Source: Gemmatimonadales bacterium (GTDB lineage: Bacteria > Gemmatimonadota > Gemmatimonadetes > Gemmatimonadales > GWC2-71-9). Taken from it: a stretch of 64,000 nt of DNA. The stretch covers positions 199,902 through 263,901 of the forward strand of contig DASUJH010000020.1 of the NCBI GenBank assembly GCA_036279355.1, in the 5' to 3' direction. Positions 53,576 through 62,666 of this stretch are shown one piece after another (the stretch's first letter is position 1; each line of letters opens with the position of its first letter). The position numbers and the translations under genes were made by a program. The notes below the pieces were generated by a model. It had not been told where the DNA came from. It saw only the letters and a list, made by a program, of their open reading frames with translations, and did not search any database.

Positions 53576-53839
53576 CTACTGCGAAAGCCGCTTCGGCTCC
53601 CCTTGGGCTGTCGTGGGCGGCGCCTGCTGCGCCGCGCTATCGTCGAGCTGCCTCGGCGCGGTGGGCCGCTGGTCGTCCGGCGTGCCGAGCAGCGCTTCCT
53701 GGGTGTCGGTCAGACTGCGCTTGAACTCTCGGATCCCTTTGCCGATGGATGATCCGACCTCCGGCAGTCGCTTGGCTCCGAACAGGAGCAGCACGACTAC
53801 CAGGATGAGCATGATTTCGGTGAAGCCGAGATTTCCCAT
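53576..53839 (-). CDS. tatA: Twin-arginine translocase subunit TatA/TatE
   Basis: An 87-residue protein with the TatA layout: N-terminal membrane helix 'GFTEIMLILVVVLLLFG', hinge 'AKRLPEVGSSIGKGIREFKRSL' as amphipathic helix, and a polar tail. It should oligomerise as the Tat pore. No tatB or tatC is in the window. It lies 12 bases after the DUF4321 gene and converges on ppiD. Confidence 0.93.
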   Translation of the reverse strand: MGNLGFTEIMLILVVVLLLFGAKRLPEVGSSIGKGIREFKRSLTDTQEALLGTPDDQRPTAPRQLDDSAAQQAPPTTAQGEPKRLSQ

Positions 53840-53851
53840 CGGGAACTCCCC

Positions 53852-54124
53852 TCAAAAGAGCGATCGCGCGATCAGATAGGCCACCAGTACGCCCACCAGG
53901 CTCAGCAGCGATACGTGGAGCCCTACCGGGCCCAGCGTGAAGTTTACCACCAGCAGATCGACCGAGACAGGGCCAAACGTCGGCGTGGCCGTGCTGGTGA
54001 AAAAGCTCTTCGCCGCGCTGTCCGGCAGCCATTGTCGAAAGAATGCGGTGAGAAATCCGCCGGCGATGAAGCCGGCCACCAGGACGCCCAGGTAGAATCC
54101 CGGCCGATGGGGACCGGTGGCCAT
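53852..54124 (-). CDS. DUF4321 small membrane protein
   Basis: A 90-residue protein with two hydrophobic helices ('GFYLGVLVAGFIAGGFLTAFF' and 'VSLLSLVGVLVAYLIARSLF') and a short loop containing 'TPTFGPVSVDLLVVNFTLG', the pattern of DUF4321 proteins. Function unknown. ATG 54124 overlaps the polyprenyl synthase stop (TGATG). Confidence 0.75.
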   Translation of the reverse strand: MATGPHRPGFYLGVLVAGFIAGGFLTAFFRQWLPDSAAKSFFTSTATPTFGPVSVDLLVVNFTLGPVGLHVSLLSLVGVLVAYLIARSLF

Positions 54125-55110
54125 CAGCGCCGGCGCTCCAGCACGTAGCTGATGCTCGCGCGGAGCGCCTCGCGGCCGGGCGATTCGGGCAGCGCATCCA
54201 GCTCCGCATCGGCGCGCTCGCCCAACGCCTCGGCACGCCCGCGCGCGTACTCGAGGCCGCCGGCGTCGGCCACGGCCGCGATCACCTCCGCGATGAGCGG
54301 ATCGGGCGGATCGGGCTCGTGGAGGAGCCGGGCCACCGAGCGGCGCGCGCGCTCGTCCATGCGCGGCAGGGCGGCGATGAGCGGCAGCGTGACCTTGTGC
54401 TCCCGAAGGTCTGACCCCGTGGGCTTTCCCATCACGGCCTCCTCCTCGGTGTAGTCGAGCAGGTCGTCCACGATCTGGAATGCCATCCCGAGTAACTCGC
54501 CGAATCGGCGGAGCGCGTCGCGCTGGGCCGCCGGCGCCCCGAGAGCACCCACCTCGGCGGCGCCGGAGAGGAGCGACGCGGTCTTGGCGCGGATGAGCAG
54601 GTCGTACTGCGGCTCGCTGAACGCGAGCGGATCGTGCGCCAGCAGTTGCCGCATCTCGCCCACCGTCATCTCGTTGGTCACCCGGCTCAGTACCCTGAGC
54701 GGCTCGAGATCGTCGAGGCGGACCAGCTCGATCACCGCCCTCGAATACAGGTAGTCGCCCATGATGACCGACACCTGATGGCTGAAGAGCGAGTTGAGCG
54801 TCGGCATGCCGCGGCGGAGCACGGAGTGGTCCACCGAGTCGTCGTGCACCAGCGTGGCGAGATGGATCAGCTCGATGACGGCCGCGAGCGTGGTAGCGTG
54901 GGGCGAGGGAACCGTCGCCGCGTCGGCCAGGAGGAGGATCGTAGGCCGGAACAGCTTGCCCTGCATCCGGAGCAGATGGGAGTTGACCTCGCGGATAAGC
55001 TCGAATTCGGCCTCGACGATCCGCCGGAGCTCGCGCTCCACCCGCTCGAGCCCCGGGCGAACGGGGGCCTGCAGCGCCGCGAGCGACGCCGGCGCCACGT
55101 GGGAGCTCAC
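54124..55110 (-). CDS. Long-chain polyprenyl diphosphate synthase
   Basis: A 328-residue all-helical prenyltransferase. First Asp-rich motif: 'IHLATLVHDDSVDHSVLRRGMPTLNSLFSH'; second: 'GMAFQIVDDLLDYTEEEAVMGKPTGSDLREHKVTLPLI'. It extends farnesyl diphosphate to the side chain of quinones, probably C35-C40; chain length cannot be read reliably. The start is GTG 55110, overlapping the TPR gene stop (GTGA). Confidence 0.92.
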   Translation of the reverse strand: MSSHVAPASLAALQAPVRPGLERVERELRRIVEAEFELIREVNSHLLRMQGKLFRPTILLLADAATVPSPHATTLAAVIELIHLATLVHDDSVDHSVLRRGMPTLNSLFSHQVSVIMGDYLYSRAVIELVRLDDLEPLRVLSRVTNEMTVGEMRQLLAHDPLAFSEPQYDLLIRAKTASLLSGAAEVGALGAPAAQRDALRRFGELLGMAFQIVDDLLDYTEEEAVMGKPTGSDLREHKVTLPLIAALPRMDERARRSVARLLHEPDPPDPLIAEVIAAVADAGGLEYARGRAEALGERADAELDALPESPGREALRASISYVLERRR

Positions 55111-57269
55111 GCCCGCGCCACCCGGAGCTGCCGGACGCGGGTGTCGACGTCCATGAAGCGGATATCGACGGCGAGCGCGCGCTCGTACGCAATCAGCGCG
55201 TCGGGCGCCCGCCCCAACTCCTCGGCGGCCCGGCCGAGCCAGTAGAGCAGCCCGATCTTCGCGTCGTCCGCGCCATCGAGCGTGTCGACGGCGCGGCGAA
55301 GGACGGTTTCGGCGATGGCGAACTGCCCTTTCTCGAAGAAGGCGGTGCCGAGCGCCTCCGAGGTACGGAGCCGCCCCTCCGGCGCGCGGAGCGCCTTCTG
55401 GAATTCGGCGATGGCTTCGTCCAGCAGCCCCATCTCCTTGAAGGCGACGCCCAGATCGTAGTGGGCCTGGTAGTCGTCGGCCGCGAGGTTGCGCTCGATG
55501 CCGCGCTTGAATTCGGCCAGGGCTTCCTCGAACGCCCGCTGCTCGTCCTCGATCGGCTGGCGGCCCTCGACCCGCATGCGGGTGTCGCGCGGCTTCGCGT
55601 GCTCGTCGAGCACGAGCGAGCCCAGATCCACGAATGCACTGCCCGGTTCGGGGCCGGGCGGAGGCGCTGCAACGGCATCGGGCGGCGCGCCGGCCGGAGA
55701 CGCGGCGGCGCGGCCACCGGCCCGCGCAGAGACCCGCGCATCGAGCGCAGCCAACGCCGAAAGCGCGTGCGCGTTGGCGGCGTCGTGATCGAGCACCCGG
55801 CCATAGACCGCTCGCGCCTTCTCGGTGTCGCCCCAGGTCACCAGCACATCGGCGAGGCGGAGGTATGCCTCGATGAGCCGGCCCCGGTCTCCCGAGCGGA
55901 ACGCCAGCTCTACCAGCTTCTGGTAATGACCCATCACGTCGGGCTCGAGAGCGATGATCCGCTCGACGGTGTCGCTCGCCTGGTCCCACGCTTCGCGCCC
56001 CTCGTATCCCTGCGCCGCGATGCGGAACTCGTACACCGCTTCCCCCGTCGCGCCCGACTGCACCAGCGCCTCAGCGAGCGCGCGATGCGGCGCGGGGTCG
56101 TCGGGGCGGTCCGCCACCGCACGCTCGAGCGCGACGATGTCGGCGGTGCCGCCGGCCGCTGGCTCGGTCGGCGCGGAAACCGCGGGCTCGTCCGTCGCGG
56201 GCACCTCGATGAAAGTCAGATCGACGGCCCCGCCTCCGGCGACGAGCGGCTCGGCCGGAGTCTTACCGGTCGCGCCGAACTCGACCGGCTCGATCCGCTC
56301 GAACTCCGCTGCGGTTGCGGGATTGAGCTCGCCGATCGGGTCGGGCGAATCCTGCACCACCGCGGGGTCGAGCCACGGTGTGCCGAGCCCCTCGTGGTCG
56401 GGTGCCAGAGGCTCTGAATCGAGCAGCACCGGCTCCGGCTCGAGCCCGGTCGGGTCGAGCACCGTCGCTTCGAATCCGCCCAGCTCCGGCACTGATATGT
56501 CGGCCCCGGCGACCATGAGCCCATCGGGCACGAGCGGCTCCAAAGGCGTCTCGTCGACGATCCGGTCCGTCGATCGCACCGGTTCCGACGGCAGCCCGAA
56601 ACCCGTATCGAGGAACACCAGACCGTTCCCCCGCGACTCGCCGGGCTCGGGCCTGCCACGGGTGTCGGCGTCAGCGGCTGCAGCACCGTGCTCGGCGCGA
56701 CTGCCGGGGCCACCACCCAGCGCCTCGAGCGAGCTGGAAAGCTTTTCGAGCTGCTCCCGCGCTTCGTCGCTGCGCGATGCCGCGCGGAGCAGCTCGATCA
56801 GCATCACTCGGATGTCCTGGCTGCCGGAAAACTGATCGGCAAAGGTCTTCACCGCCGCAAACGCTTCGTCGAGCTGTCCCTGCGCGTTCATCCGCTCGAT
56901 GAACTCAAGCAGATTCCGCTTGGCCTCGATGACGACGTTCTTGCGGGCGTGCAGCCGCGCCAGGTTGAGGTACGTGACCGTGCGGCCCGGGTTCACCCGG
57001 AGAATCTTGCCGCAGAGCGCGATGGCGTTGTTGAAGAAGCCCTGATCCGCGTAGAGGTCGACCGCGCGGTCGTAGTGACGCACGGCGGACGCCGTGTCGC
57101 CCACTTTGAGGTAGAGATCGCCGACCCGGTTGTAGAGCGAGAGGTCCGGCGCGGATTCCTTGCCGGCTTCGATCTGCTGAATGGCCTTGAGGTAGACGTC
57201 GATGGCCCGCCGCCAGTCCTCCTTCTGCTCAAACTTCCGCGCCGTGTCCTTAAGCTTTTCCAGAGTCAT
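55107..57269 (-). CDS. Large TPR-repeat protein with low-complexity centre
   Basis: A 720-residue protein. N-terminal TPRs (about 1-185) include 'YNRVGDLYLKVGDTASAVRHYDRAVDLYADQGFFNNAIALCGKIL'. A Pro/Glu/Ala-rich region (about 190-375) is probably disordered. C-terminal TPRs include 'DYQAHYDLGVAFKEMGLLDEAIAEFQKAL'. No signal peptide. It resembles the protein at 49777-51594 in layout. Function unknown. It heads the operon with polyprenyl synthase, DUF4321 and tatA. Confidence 0.85.
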   Translation of the reverse strand: MTLEKLKDTARKFEQKEDWRRAIDVYLKAIQQIEAGKESAPDLSLYNRVGDLYLKVGDTASAVRHYDRAVDLYADQGFFNNAIALCGKILRVNPGRTVTYLNLARLHARKNVVIEAKRNLLEFIERMNAQGQLDEAFAAVKTFADQFSGSQDIRVMLIELLRAASRSDEAREQLEKLSSSLEALGGGPGSRAEHGAAAADADTRGRPEPGESRGNGLVFLDTGFGLPSEPVRSTDRIVDETPLEPLVPDGLMVAGADISVPELGGFEATVLDPTGLEPEPVLLDSEPLAPDHEGLGTPWLDPAVVQDSPDPIGELNPATAAEFERIEPVEFGATGKTPAEPLVAGGGAVDLTFIEVPATDEPAVSAPTEPAAGGTADIVALERAVADRPDDPAPHRALAEALVQSGATGEAVYEFRIAAQGYEGREAWDQASDTVERIIALEPDVMGHYQKLVELAFRSGDRGRLIEAYLRLADVLVTWGDTEKARAVYGRVLDHDAANAHALSALAALDARVSARAGGRAAASPAGAPPDAVAAPPPGPEPGSAFVDLGSLVLDEHAKPRDTRMRVEGRQPIEDEQRAFEEALAEFKRGIERNLAADDYQAHYDLGVAFKEMGLLDEAIAEFQKALRAPEGRLRTSEALGTAFFEKGQFAIAETVLRRAVDTLDGADDAKIGLLYWLGRAAEELGRAPDALIAYERALAVDIRFMDVDTRVRQLRVARA

Positions 57270-57316
57270 GCGGCTCGGGCTGAAAGAGGAAAAGGGGCGT
57301 GGGAATTGAACTTAGA

Positions 57317-57345
57317 AACATACGAACGGGTCCGGGGAGGGGCAA
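57317..57345 (-). promoter_or_regulatory. Candidate promoter of the TPR-polyprenyl synthase-tatA operon
   Basis: TTGCCC (57345-57340) and TATGTT (57322-57317) on the reverse strand with a 17-base spacer; each matches 4 of 6 consensus bases. The leader to ATG 57269 would be about 40 bases. Confidence 0.4.
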
Positions 57346-57375
57346 GCAGAGCGGCCGTCTGGGCCGCGCCCGCCC

Positions 57376-58902
57376 CTATCCCGGATCGAGCGTGCCCCGA
57401 GCGACGGCTGCGGCCAAGCGCTCCAGGTCGGGCCCCGGGGGCCGGTCCTCGCCGAGCGGCGTCACGGGCGGCGTGAGGCGCCGGAGCCGCTCGTAGATGC
57501 GTGCCACGCCTTCGCCAGGCGCGAGCGGCTTGAGGAACTCGAGCCCCTGCGCTGCGCACAGCAGCTCTGCCGCGACGACCAGTTGCGCGTTGGTCAGGAT
57601 CCGCCGCGCCTTCACCGCGGCGGCCATGCCCATCGGCACGAAGTCCTCCTGATTCGCATCCGTCGGGATCGAGCCGATGCTCGCCGGCATGGCGAGCGCA
57701 CGCGACTCGGCCACCAGCGACGCCGCCGTGATCTGCACCATCATGTAGCCGGAGCTCAGGCCCGGATCACGGGTGAGGAACGCGGGCAGGCCTTGCGAGA
57801 GGTCGGGGTTCACCAACCGCTCCACCCGCCGCTCGGCGAGCGCTTGCAGCGTCGTGAGGGCGATCGCCAAGAAATCGAGCGCCTGCGCCACCGGCTGACC
57901 GTGAAAGTTGCCGCCGGAGATTACCTCGCCATCCTCGAAGACGAGCGGGTTGTCGGTCGAGGCGTTGAGCTCGATCGTGGCGGTCGCATGGGCAAACCGG
58001 ATCGCGTCGGCCACGGCGCCGAGCACCTGCGGCGCGCAACGCACGCTGTAGGCGTCCTGCACCCGCGGATCGTTCTCCCGATGGGACTCGCGGATCTCGC
58101 TCCGCTCGAGCAGCCGTCGCATGAGCGCCGCGGCGGCGCGCTGGCCCTCGTGCGGCCGGGCATCATGGATCCGCGGGTCGAGCGGCGCCGGGGTGCCGCG
58201 GAGCGCTTCGAGACTCATCGCCGCGGCCCCGACCGCCGTTCTCCAGAGCACGCCTGCGTCGTGCACCAGCAGCGCGAGCATCGACGTCTGGGCCTGCGTG
58301 CCATTGATGAACGCCAGTCCCTCCTTCGGGGCAAATCGGAACGGCGCAAGCCCGGCGGCGGCCAGCGCGGGTCCGGACGGCTGCCGACTCTGCCCCGGGC
58401 CCAGCACCTGCCACTCGCCCATCAGCGCGAGCGCCACGTGGCTGAGCGGTGCCAGATCTCCGCTCGCACCCACGCTCCCCTGCTCCGGCACCACGGGAAG
58501 GAGCCCGGCATTGAGCATCGCAACGAGCGCGTCCACCAGCGCGGGCCGCACACCGCTCGTGGGACGGAGCAGCACGTTGGCGCGCAGCAGCATTAGGCCC
58601 CGCACCACGTCGGCCGGTAACGGTGCGCCCACGCCCGCGGCGTGGCTCCGGATCAGATTCGCCTGGAGCTGGTCGAGCTGGTCGCCGGGAATTCGGACGT
58701 TGGCGAGCTTGCCGAAGCCGGTATTGATGCCGTACATCGTGCGGCCGCTCGCGATGGAGCGCTCCACCACGGCGCGGCTTTGGTCGAGGCGTGCCCGCGC
58801 CGGGGGGTCCACGGAAATGCGGACGGCCGGATCGCGGGCCACGCGCACGACATCGTCGAGGCCGAGGGAGCGGCCATCGAGCAGGCAGATTGGGTCCGGC
58901 AT
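57376..58902 (-). CDS. hutH: Histidine ammonia-lyase
   Basis: A 508-residue lyase converting histidine to urocanate. 'MYGINTGFGKLANVRI' and the cofactor loop 'GSVGASGDLAPLSH' (Ala-Ser-Gly forming the MIO electrophile) are intact. 'STDNPLVFEDGEVISGGNFHGQP' and 'ANQEDFVPMGMAAA' follow. ATG 58902 has GGGAG upstream, better than the start 33 bases further out. No other hut gene is nearby, so it may work outside the classic pathway. Confidence 0.94.
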   Translation of the reverse strand: MPDPICLLDGRSLGLDDVVRVARDPAVRISVDPPARARLDQSRAVVERSIASGRTMYGINTGFGKLANVRIPGDQLDQLQANLIRSHAAGVGAPLPADVVRGLMLLRANVLLRPTSGVRPALVDALVAMLNAGLLPVVPEQGSVGASGDLAPLSHVALALMGEWQVLGPGQSRQPSGPALAAAGLAPFRFAPKEGLAFINGTQAQTSMLALLVHDAGVLWRTAVGAAAMSLEALRGTPAPLDPRIHDARPHEGQRAAAALMRRLLERSEIRESHRENDPRVQDAYSVRCAPQVLGAVADAIRFAHATATIELNASTDNPLVFEDGEVISGGNFHGQPVAQALDFLAIALTTLQALAERRVERLVNPDLSQGLPAFLTRDPGLSSGYMMVQITAASLVAESRALAMPASIGSIPTDANQEDFVPMGMAAAVKARRILTNAQLVVAAELLCAAQGLEFLKPLAPGEGVARIYERLRRLTPPVTPLGEDRPPGPDLERLAAAVARGTLDPG

Positions 58903-58952
58903 GGCCCGAATCTCCCCGGGTCCCCGCCCGGGCACAAGGCGGGCGCCGCGCG

Positions 58953-59804
58953 TCAGTGCGATTTCGCGACGGTGCGTAGCTCCGGGTCGCCGGGATCGGT
59001 CTGGAACGACCAGTCCATGATGAGAAAAGTCTGGCCCACGTGCGTCGTCCGCACCGCGCCGAAGCGGGCAAAGGCGTCGGGCCCGGCCATCTGGAAGACG
59101 TAGCCGAAACCGGGCAGCGCCTGGAGGCCGCCGCGCGCGAAGCCGCTGACGGGAGCAACGTCGATGCTCGTGAGATCCGCGACCGGCATGCTCGAGTAGA
59201 GGGCGACGGTCGTGGTCGGGATCACGGGGGTGAGGAAGAGCGCGCCCGTGCCGTCCCGCTCTACCGAGAAGTCGATCGCGGGGTCCGAGCCGTTGCGCAC
59301 GAGGCCCAGCTCGGCCGGCTGCACGATGCCATCACCGTTCTGATCGTCCCAGAACCGGAACCCGCTCCCCGCGTCCTGGGCCTGGCGGGCGAAGAGCGCG
59401 ACATTGCGCGCGTCCGGTCGCGGCGTGTCATTGCGGGGCGCCGAGCGGGCGCTTTCCGCCTGTCCCACGCTCACGGACGACACCGAGAAGCAGAGCGGAA
59501 CGCCGTTGGCCAGCGCGCCGACGAGGAACTCGGGTGCGACGGTGCTGCCCTCGAACTGCCACTGGGTGCCGCACACCAGGTTGTCGAGGTCGAATCCGGT
59601 GCTGTAGATCCGGTAGTTCTGGAACTGGTTCGGGTTGGCGGCGAACGCGTTGTCATCCCACATGAGGGCCACCTGCCCGTCGAGCGAGGTGCTCACGAGG
59701 CCGGTCGGCACCGGCGGTGCGGCGCCGTTCGGGCCCGTCCCGCCGTTGTTCGATGAGCACGCCGACGCGACGATCGCTCCGGCAAGAAGCCACCAGCCAC
59801 GCAT
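58953..59804 (-). CDS. Putative lipoprotein with an FN3-like N-terminal region
   Basis: A 283-residue secreted protein. ATG 59804 has AGGAG six bases upstream and gives a lipoprotein-type signal (LLAGAIVASAC, then SSNNGG). Residues about 30-120 look like a fibronectin III fold ('PVPTGLVSTSLDGQVALMWDDN', 'FQNYRIYSTG'). 'DDQNGDGIVQPAE' resembles a calcium-binding or dockerin-like loop. No known family assigned. It lies between lptD and hutH. Confidence 0.78.
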   Translation of the reverse strand: MRGWWLLAGAIVASACSSNNGGTGPNGAAPPVPTGLVSTSLDGQVALMWDDNAFAANPNQFQNYRIYSTGFDLDNLVCGTQWQFEGSTVAPEFLVGALANGVPLCFSVSSVSVGQAESARSAPRNDTPRPDARNVALFARQAQDAGSGFRFWDDQNGDGIVQPAELGLVRNGSDPAIDFSVERDGTGALFLTPVIPTTTVALYSSMPVADLTSIDVAPVSGFARGGLQALPGFGYVFQMAGPDAFARFGAVRTTHVGQTFLIMDWSFQTDPGDPELRTVAKSH

Positions 59805-59875
59805 AAGCAACTCCTGACCATGAGGGAAGACGGCAGCCGCGCGCCGGATTGCACGGGCCGTGCCAGCCCGCGGCA

Positions 59876-62644
59876 TCAGCGCTCGATGGTCGCCTGGTTG
59901 TAGTCGAACTTGAGCTCCGGCAGAGCCACGAGGAAGATCGAAAAGTAGAGCGCCACGTTCCCGTTGGCGTTCCGGGTGAAGTTGAACGCCGCCCGCCAGT
60001 CGTGCAGCTCGCGCTGGAGCTGGATGGTGTTCGACTCGAATCGGTGGTCGGTAAGATTATACTGCGCCGCCCACGCAAGCGACCAGAACCGGGTGGGCGA
60101 AAACGCGGTGCTGAAGCCGAGATTCTTGGTTGACACCGGATTGGGGTTGAGCGTCGTCGGCCGGGTCCGATTGAGCGTAAAGTGGAACTGGATGGCGAAA
60201 GGCTGATGGCTCAGATCGGTCTGATTCGCGCTGAAAAACGTCGTGGTGCGATTGCCCTCACTCTGGTACACCTCCTGACCCGGCGTCACCGGCCCGTACC
60301 CCGATTCAGGCGCGTGGCGCCGGCCCAGCCCGAAGATCGAGCCGATCGCGCGGAACGTGCCGCCCGAGAGGGTAAAGTTGGTCTGCAGGCTCGTGAGGAA
60401 CGGATCGAACGTCGCGGTGTCGCTCGATGCGGCGCCGCGCCAGAGATCGTGGGTGATGAGCAGGCTGAAATTGGGCAGCAGATCGGTGAGGAAGCTGTTG
60501 GTGATCGACTGCGTGGTCCAACCGCGGAATCCCGGCTTCTTGGCCTGCTCGAAATCGTAGGAGATCGGGCTCGTGGTGATGGTGAGCAGCCGGAGTTTGC
60601 GCGCGCTGGTGCCGCTCGTGTCGCCCGGCGACGGCTTGGTCTTGCCCTCGAACGTATTCGCCATCCCGAAGCTCACCGTCTCGACCGGGTCCACCCGAAG
60701 CTGCAGCGGCTGGCCCGGAAGCGCGATGGCCCGCGCGAACTCCTCCGAGACCGTGGCCGCGGGCGAATAGCTGAATGAAATGCTCGGCGCGAAGCTGTGC
60801 CGGATACGCTGCAGCGGACCGAAGCCGGGGTAGAACGCGAACAGCGTGGGCGTCGAGCTGAGGGCGAAATTGAGCTTTTTGCCCTGCGCGACGAACGCGC
60901 CGCCCGTGTTCCGGTTCCGGACGGCGAACGCCTGCCCCGTCTTGTTCGTGATGTTGACGCTCGGCACCACGCGCCAGCTACGGGGAAAGAGCACTGGCAG
61001 CGAGAAGCCGGTCTGCCAGTCGAAGGTGGTGGAGAAGTCGCCGGGGAACACGCGGGAGATGGTGACCGAGTCGCCCGACGCGGGCGCCAGGGGGTCGGGG
61101 TTCACGAAGCGAACCGCCTGGCGGCCGGTTGTGCGCTGGTCCACGAAGATCACACTGTTGTCCAGATTGAATGAGCCGATCCGGAACGGCGTCGTGAAGT
61201 TGATCGACGTCATCCGGCTCGAGCCGAGCTGCGGTATGGCCTGGATGCCGCCGGCGCCGGCCACCTGGAGGTCGGCGAGCGGCGTGTTGGCGGTGAGGTC
61301 GTTCTTGAGCGTGAATCCCGGCGACCAGGTGATGTTGCTCCCGATGTCGAGCGGTTGGGGCGAGATCGTGAGCGCCGGCAGCTCGGTGCTCGAGCTGTTG
61401 TTCGAGAGGTCCTGGCGACGGTTACCGCCAAGATTGACCTTACCCCATCGATAGCTCTTGGTGAAATTGAACGAGCTGCTGATCTGCTGCGTGTTCCGCA
61501 GCGGGTCGAGCGCGTTGTCCCGCACGACGAACGAGTTGCTCACGTAGTTTGCGTTGAAGTTGAGGCTCGTCGTCAGATTGAACTGCTGCTGGTGACTCCA
61601 GCTCAGGTTGGTCGCGGCGCCGCCGCCGTTCTGCAGCTGCCGGCTCACCTCGAAGGAGCCCGACAGGAACCGGTCGAGCACGTTGTAGTTCGTGCTCACG
61701 CCGAACTGCACGTACCGATGGGAAAACCAGTCGAGCCGCGCGGTGACGTCGAGGTAGTCGTTCGTGGCCCAGTAATAGCCGATGTTGGAGATCTGGCGGT
61801 TGTACGACCGCGATGGCCGGACGATGTCACTGAACCCGAACTGCGGCACCAGAATGCCGGAATGGCGCCCGGGGCGGATATCCTGGTAGATGAAGGGCAG
61901 CCAGAGGATCGGCACGTCACGGATGTAGAGCACGATCGAGCGCGCGGCAAGGCTCTTGTCGGCGACCCACTTGATCTTCCGGGCGGCGAAATGATAATGC
62001 GGCGTCGGAAGATCGCAGCTCGTGAGCTCGCTCTTCGCCGCGTAGATCCGCCGGGCGCTCGAGTCAGCCGCGACGTTGCCGCGGAGAAACCAGACGGTCG
62101 ATCCCGTCGAGAACGTGGTGCGCGCGCCCTTGATGATGCCGCGCCGGGTGCACGTGTTGTAGGCGATGCCGCCGCCCACCAGCACCTGCCCCTTGGCGAA
62201 CAGCTTCGGCTCGCCGGAAGCCTCGAGCACGCAGCTCCCCTGGGTATAGGTGATCGTGTCGGCCTCGAGCGTGATGTCCCGCTGCTCGGCGAGCGCCTTG
62301 CCGATGAGCTCGATCCGGTGCTCGTCCGGGTGGAGCACGGCCGAGTCGGCGGCAAAGCGGGTGGCCTTGTAGCCGGAGCGTTGCAGCAACTGCGAAAGCA
62401 CGGAATCGGGTGTGGGAAACGAGCGCGAGGGCCCGGTGGGGAGCCCCAGTATGCGGGCGGTGGCGGTGTCGAGCGGCTGCGCGGGCCCCACCTGCCCGAC
62501 GCTGAGACCTCGGCCAGGCTGCGCGCCCGGAATCAACCCGCCAAGGCCGCCGCCGGGCTGCTGCGGCACCTGGGCCCACGCAGCCGAAGCGGCGACCGCC
62601 AGCGCGATCACCGCCCCAAGGCCTCCCCGCGTGCGGCCCTTCAT
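59876..62644 (-). CDS. lptD: LPS-assembly outer membrane protein LptD
   Basis: A 922-residue outer-membrane beta-barrel that inserts LPS into the outer leaflet. A signal peptide (AVIALAVAASAAWAQ) and Gly/Pro-rich spacer come first. An OstA/LptA-like beta-jellyroll lies at about 90-230 ('ITLEADTITYTQGSCVLEASGEPKLFAKGQ'). 'LYIRDVPILWLPFIYQDIRPGRHSGILVPQFGFSD' begins the barrel half. There are only three Cys (138, 165, 210), all N-terminal; the C-terminal Cys pair used for disulfides in E. coli LptD is absent. It lies 22 bases after cpoB. Confidence 0.92.
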   Translation of the reverse strand: MKGRTRGGLGAVIALAVAASAAWAQVPQQPGGGLGGLIPGAQPGRGLSVGQVGPAQPLDTATARILGLPTGPSRSFPTPDSVLSQLLQRSGYKATRFAADSAVLHPDEHRIELIGKALAEQRDITLEADTITYTQGSCVLEASGEPKLFAKGQVLVGGGIAYNTCTRRGIIKGARTTFSTGSTVWFLRGNVAADSSARRIYAAKSELTSCDLPTPHYHFAARKIKWVADKSLAARSIVLYIRDVPILWLPFIYQDIRPGRHSGILVPQFGFSDIVRPSRSYNRQISNIGYYWATNDYLDVTARLDWFSHRYVQFGVSTNYNVLDRFLSGSFEVSRQLQNGGGAATNLSWSHQQQFNLTTSLNFNANYVSNSFVVRDNALDPLRNTQQISSSFNFTKSYRWGKVNLGGNRRQDLSNNSSSTELPALTISPQPLDIGSNITWSPGFTLKNDLTANTPLADLQVAGAGGIQAIPQLGSSRMTSINFTTPFRIGSFNLDNSVIFVDQRTTGRQAVRFVNPDPLAPASGDSVTISRVFPGDFSTTFDWQTGFSLPVLFPRSWRVVPSVNITNKTGQAFAVRNRNTGGAFVAQGKKLNFALSSTPTLFAFYPGFGPLQRIRHSFAPSISFSYSPAATVSEEFARAIALPGQPLQLRVDPVETVSFGMANTFEGKTKPSPGDTSGTSARKLRLLTITTSPISYDFEQAKKPGFRGWTTQSITNSFLTDLLPNFSLLITHDLWRGAASSDTATFDPFLTSLQTNFTLSGGTFRAIGSIFGLGRRHAPESGYGPVTPGQEVYQSEGNRTTTFFSANQTDLSHQPFAIQFHFTLNRTRPTTLNPNPVSTKNLGFSTAFSPTRFWSLAWAAQYNLTDHRFESNTIQLQRELHDWRAAFNFTRNANGNVALYFSIFLVALPELKFDYNQATIER

Positions 62645-62666
62645 TGCGCCGGCAGCGGCGCCGGGC

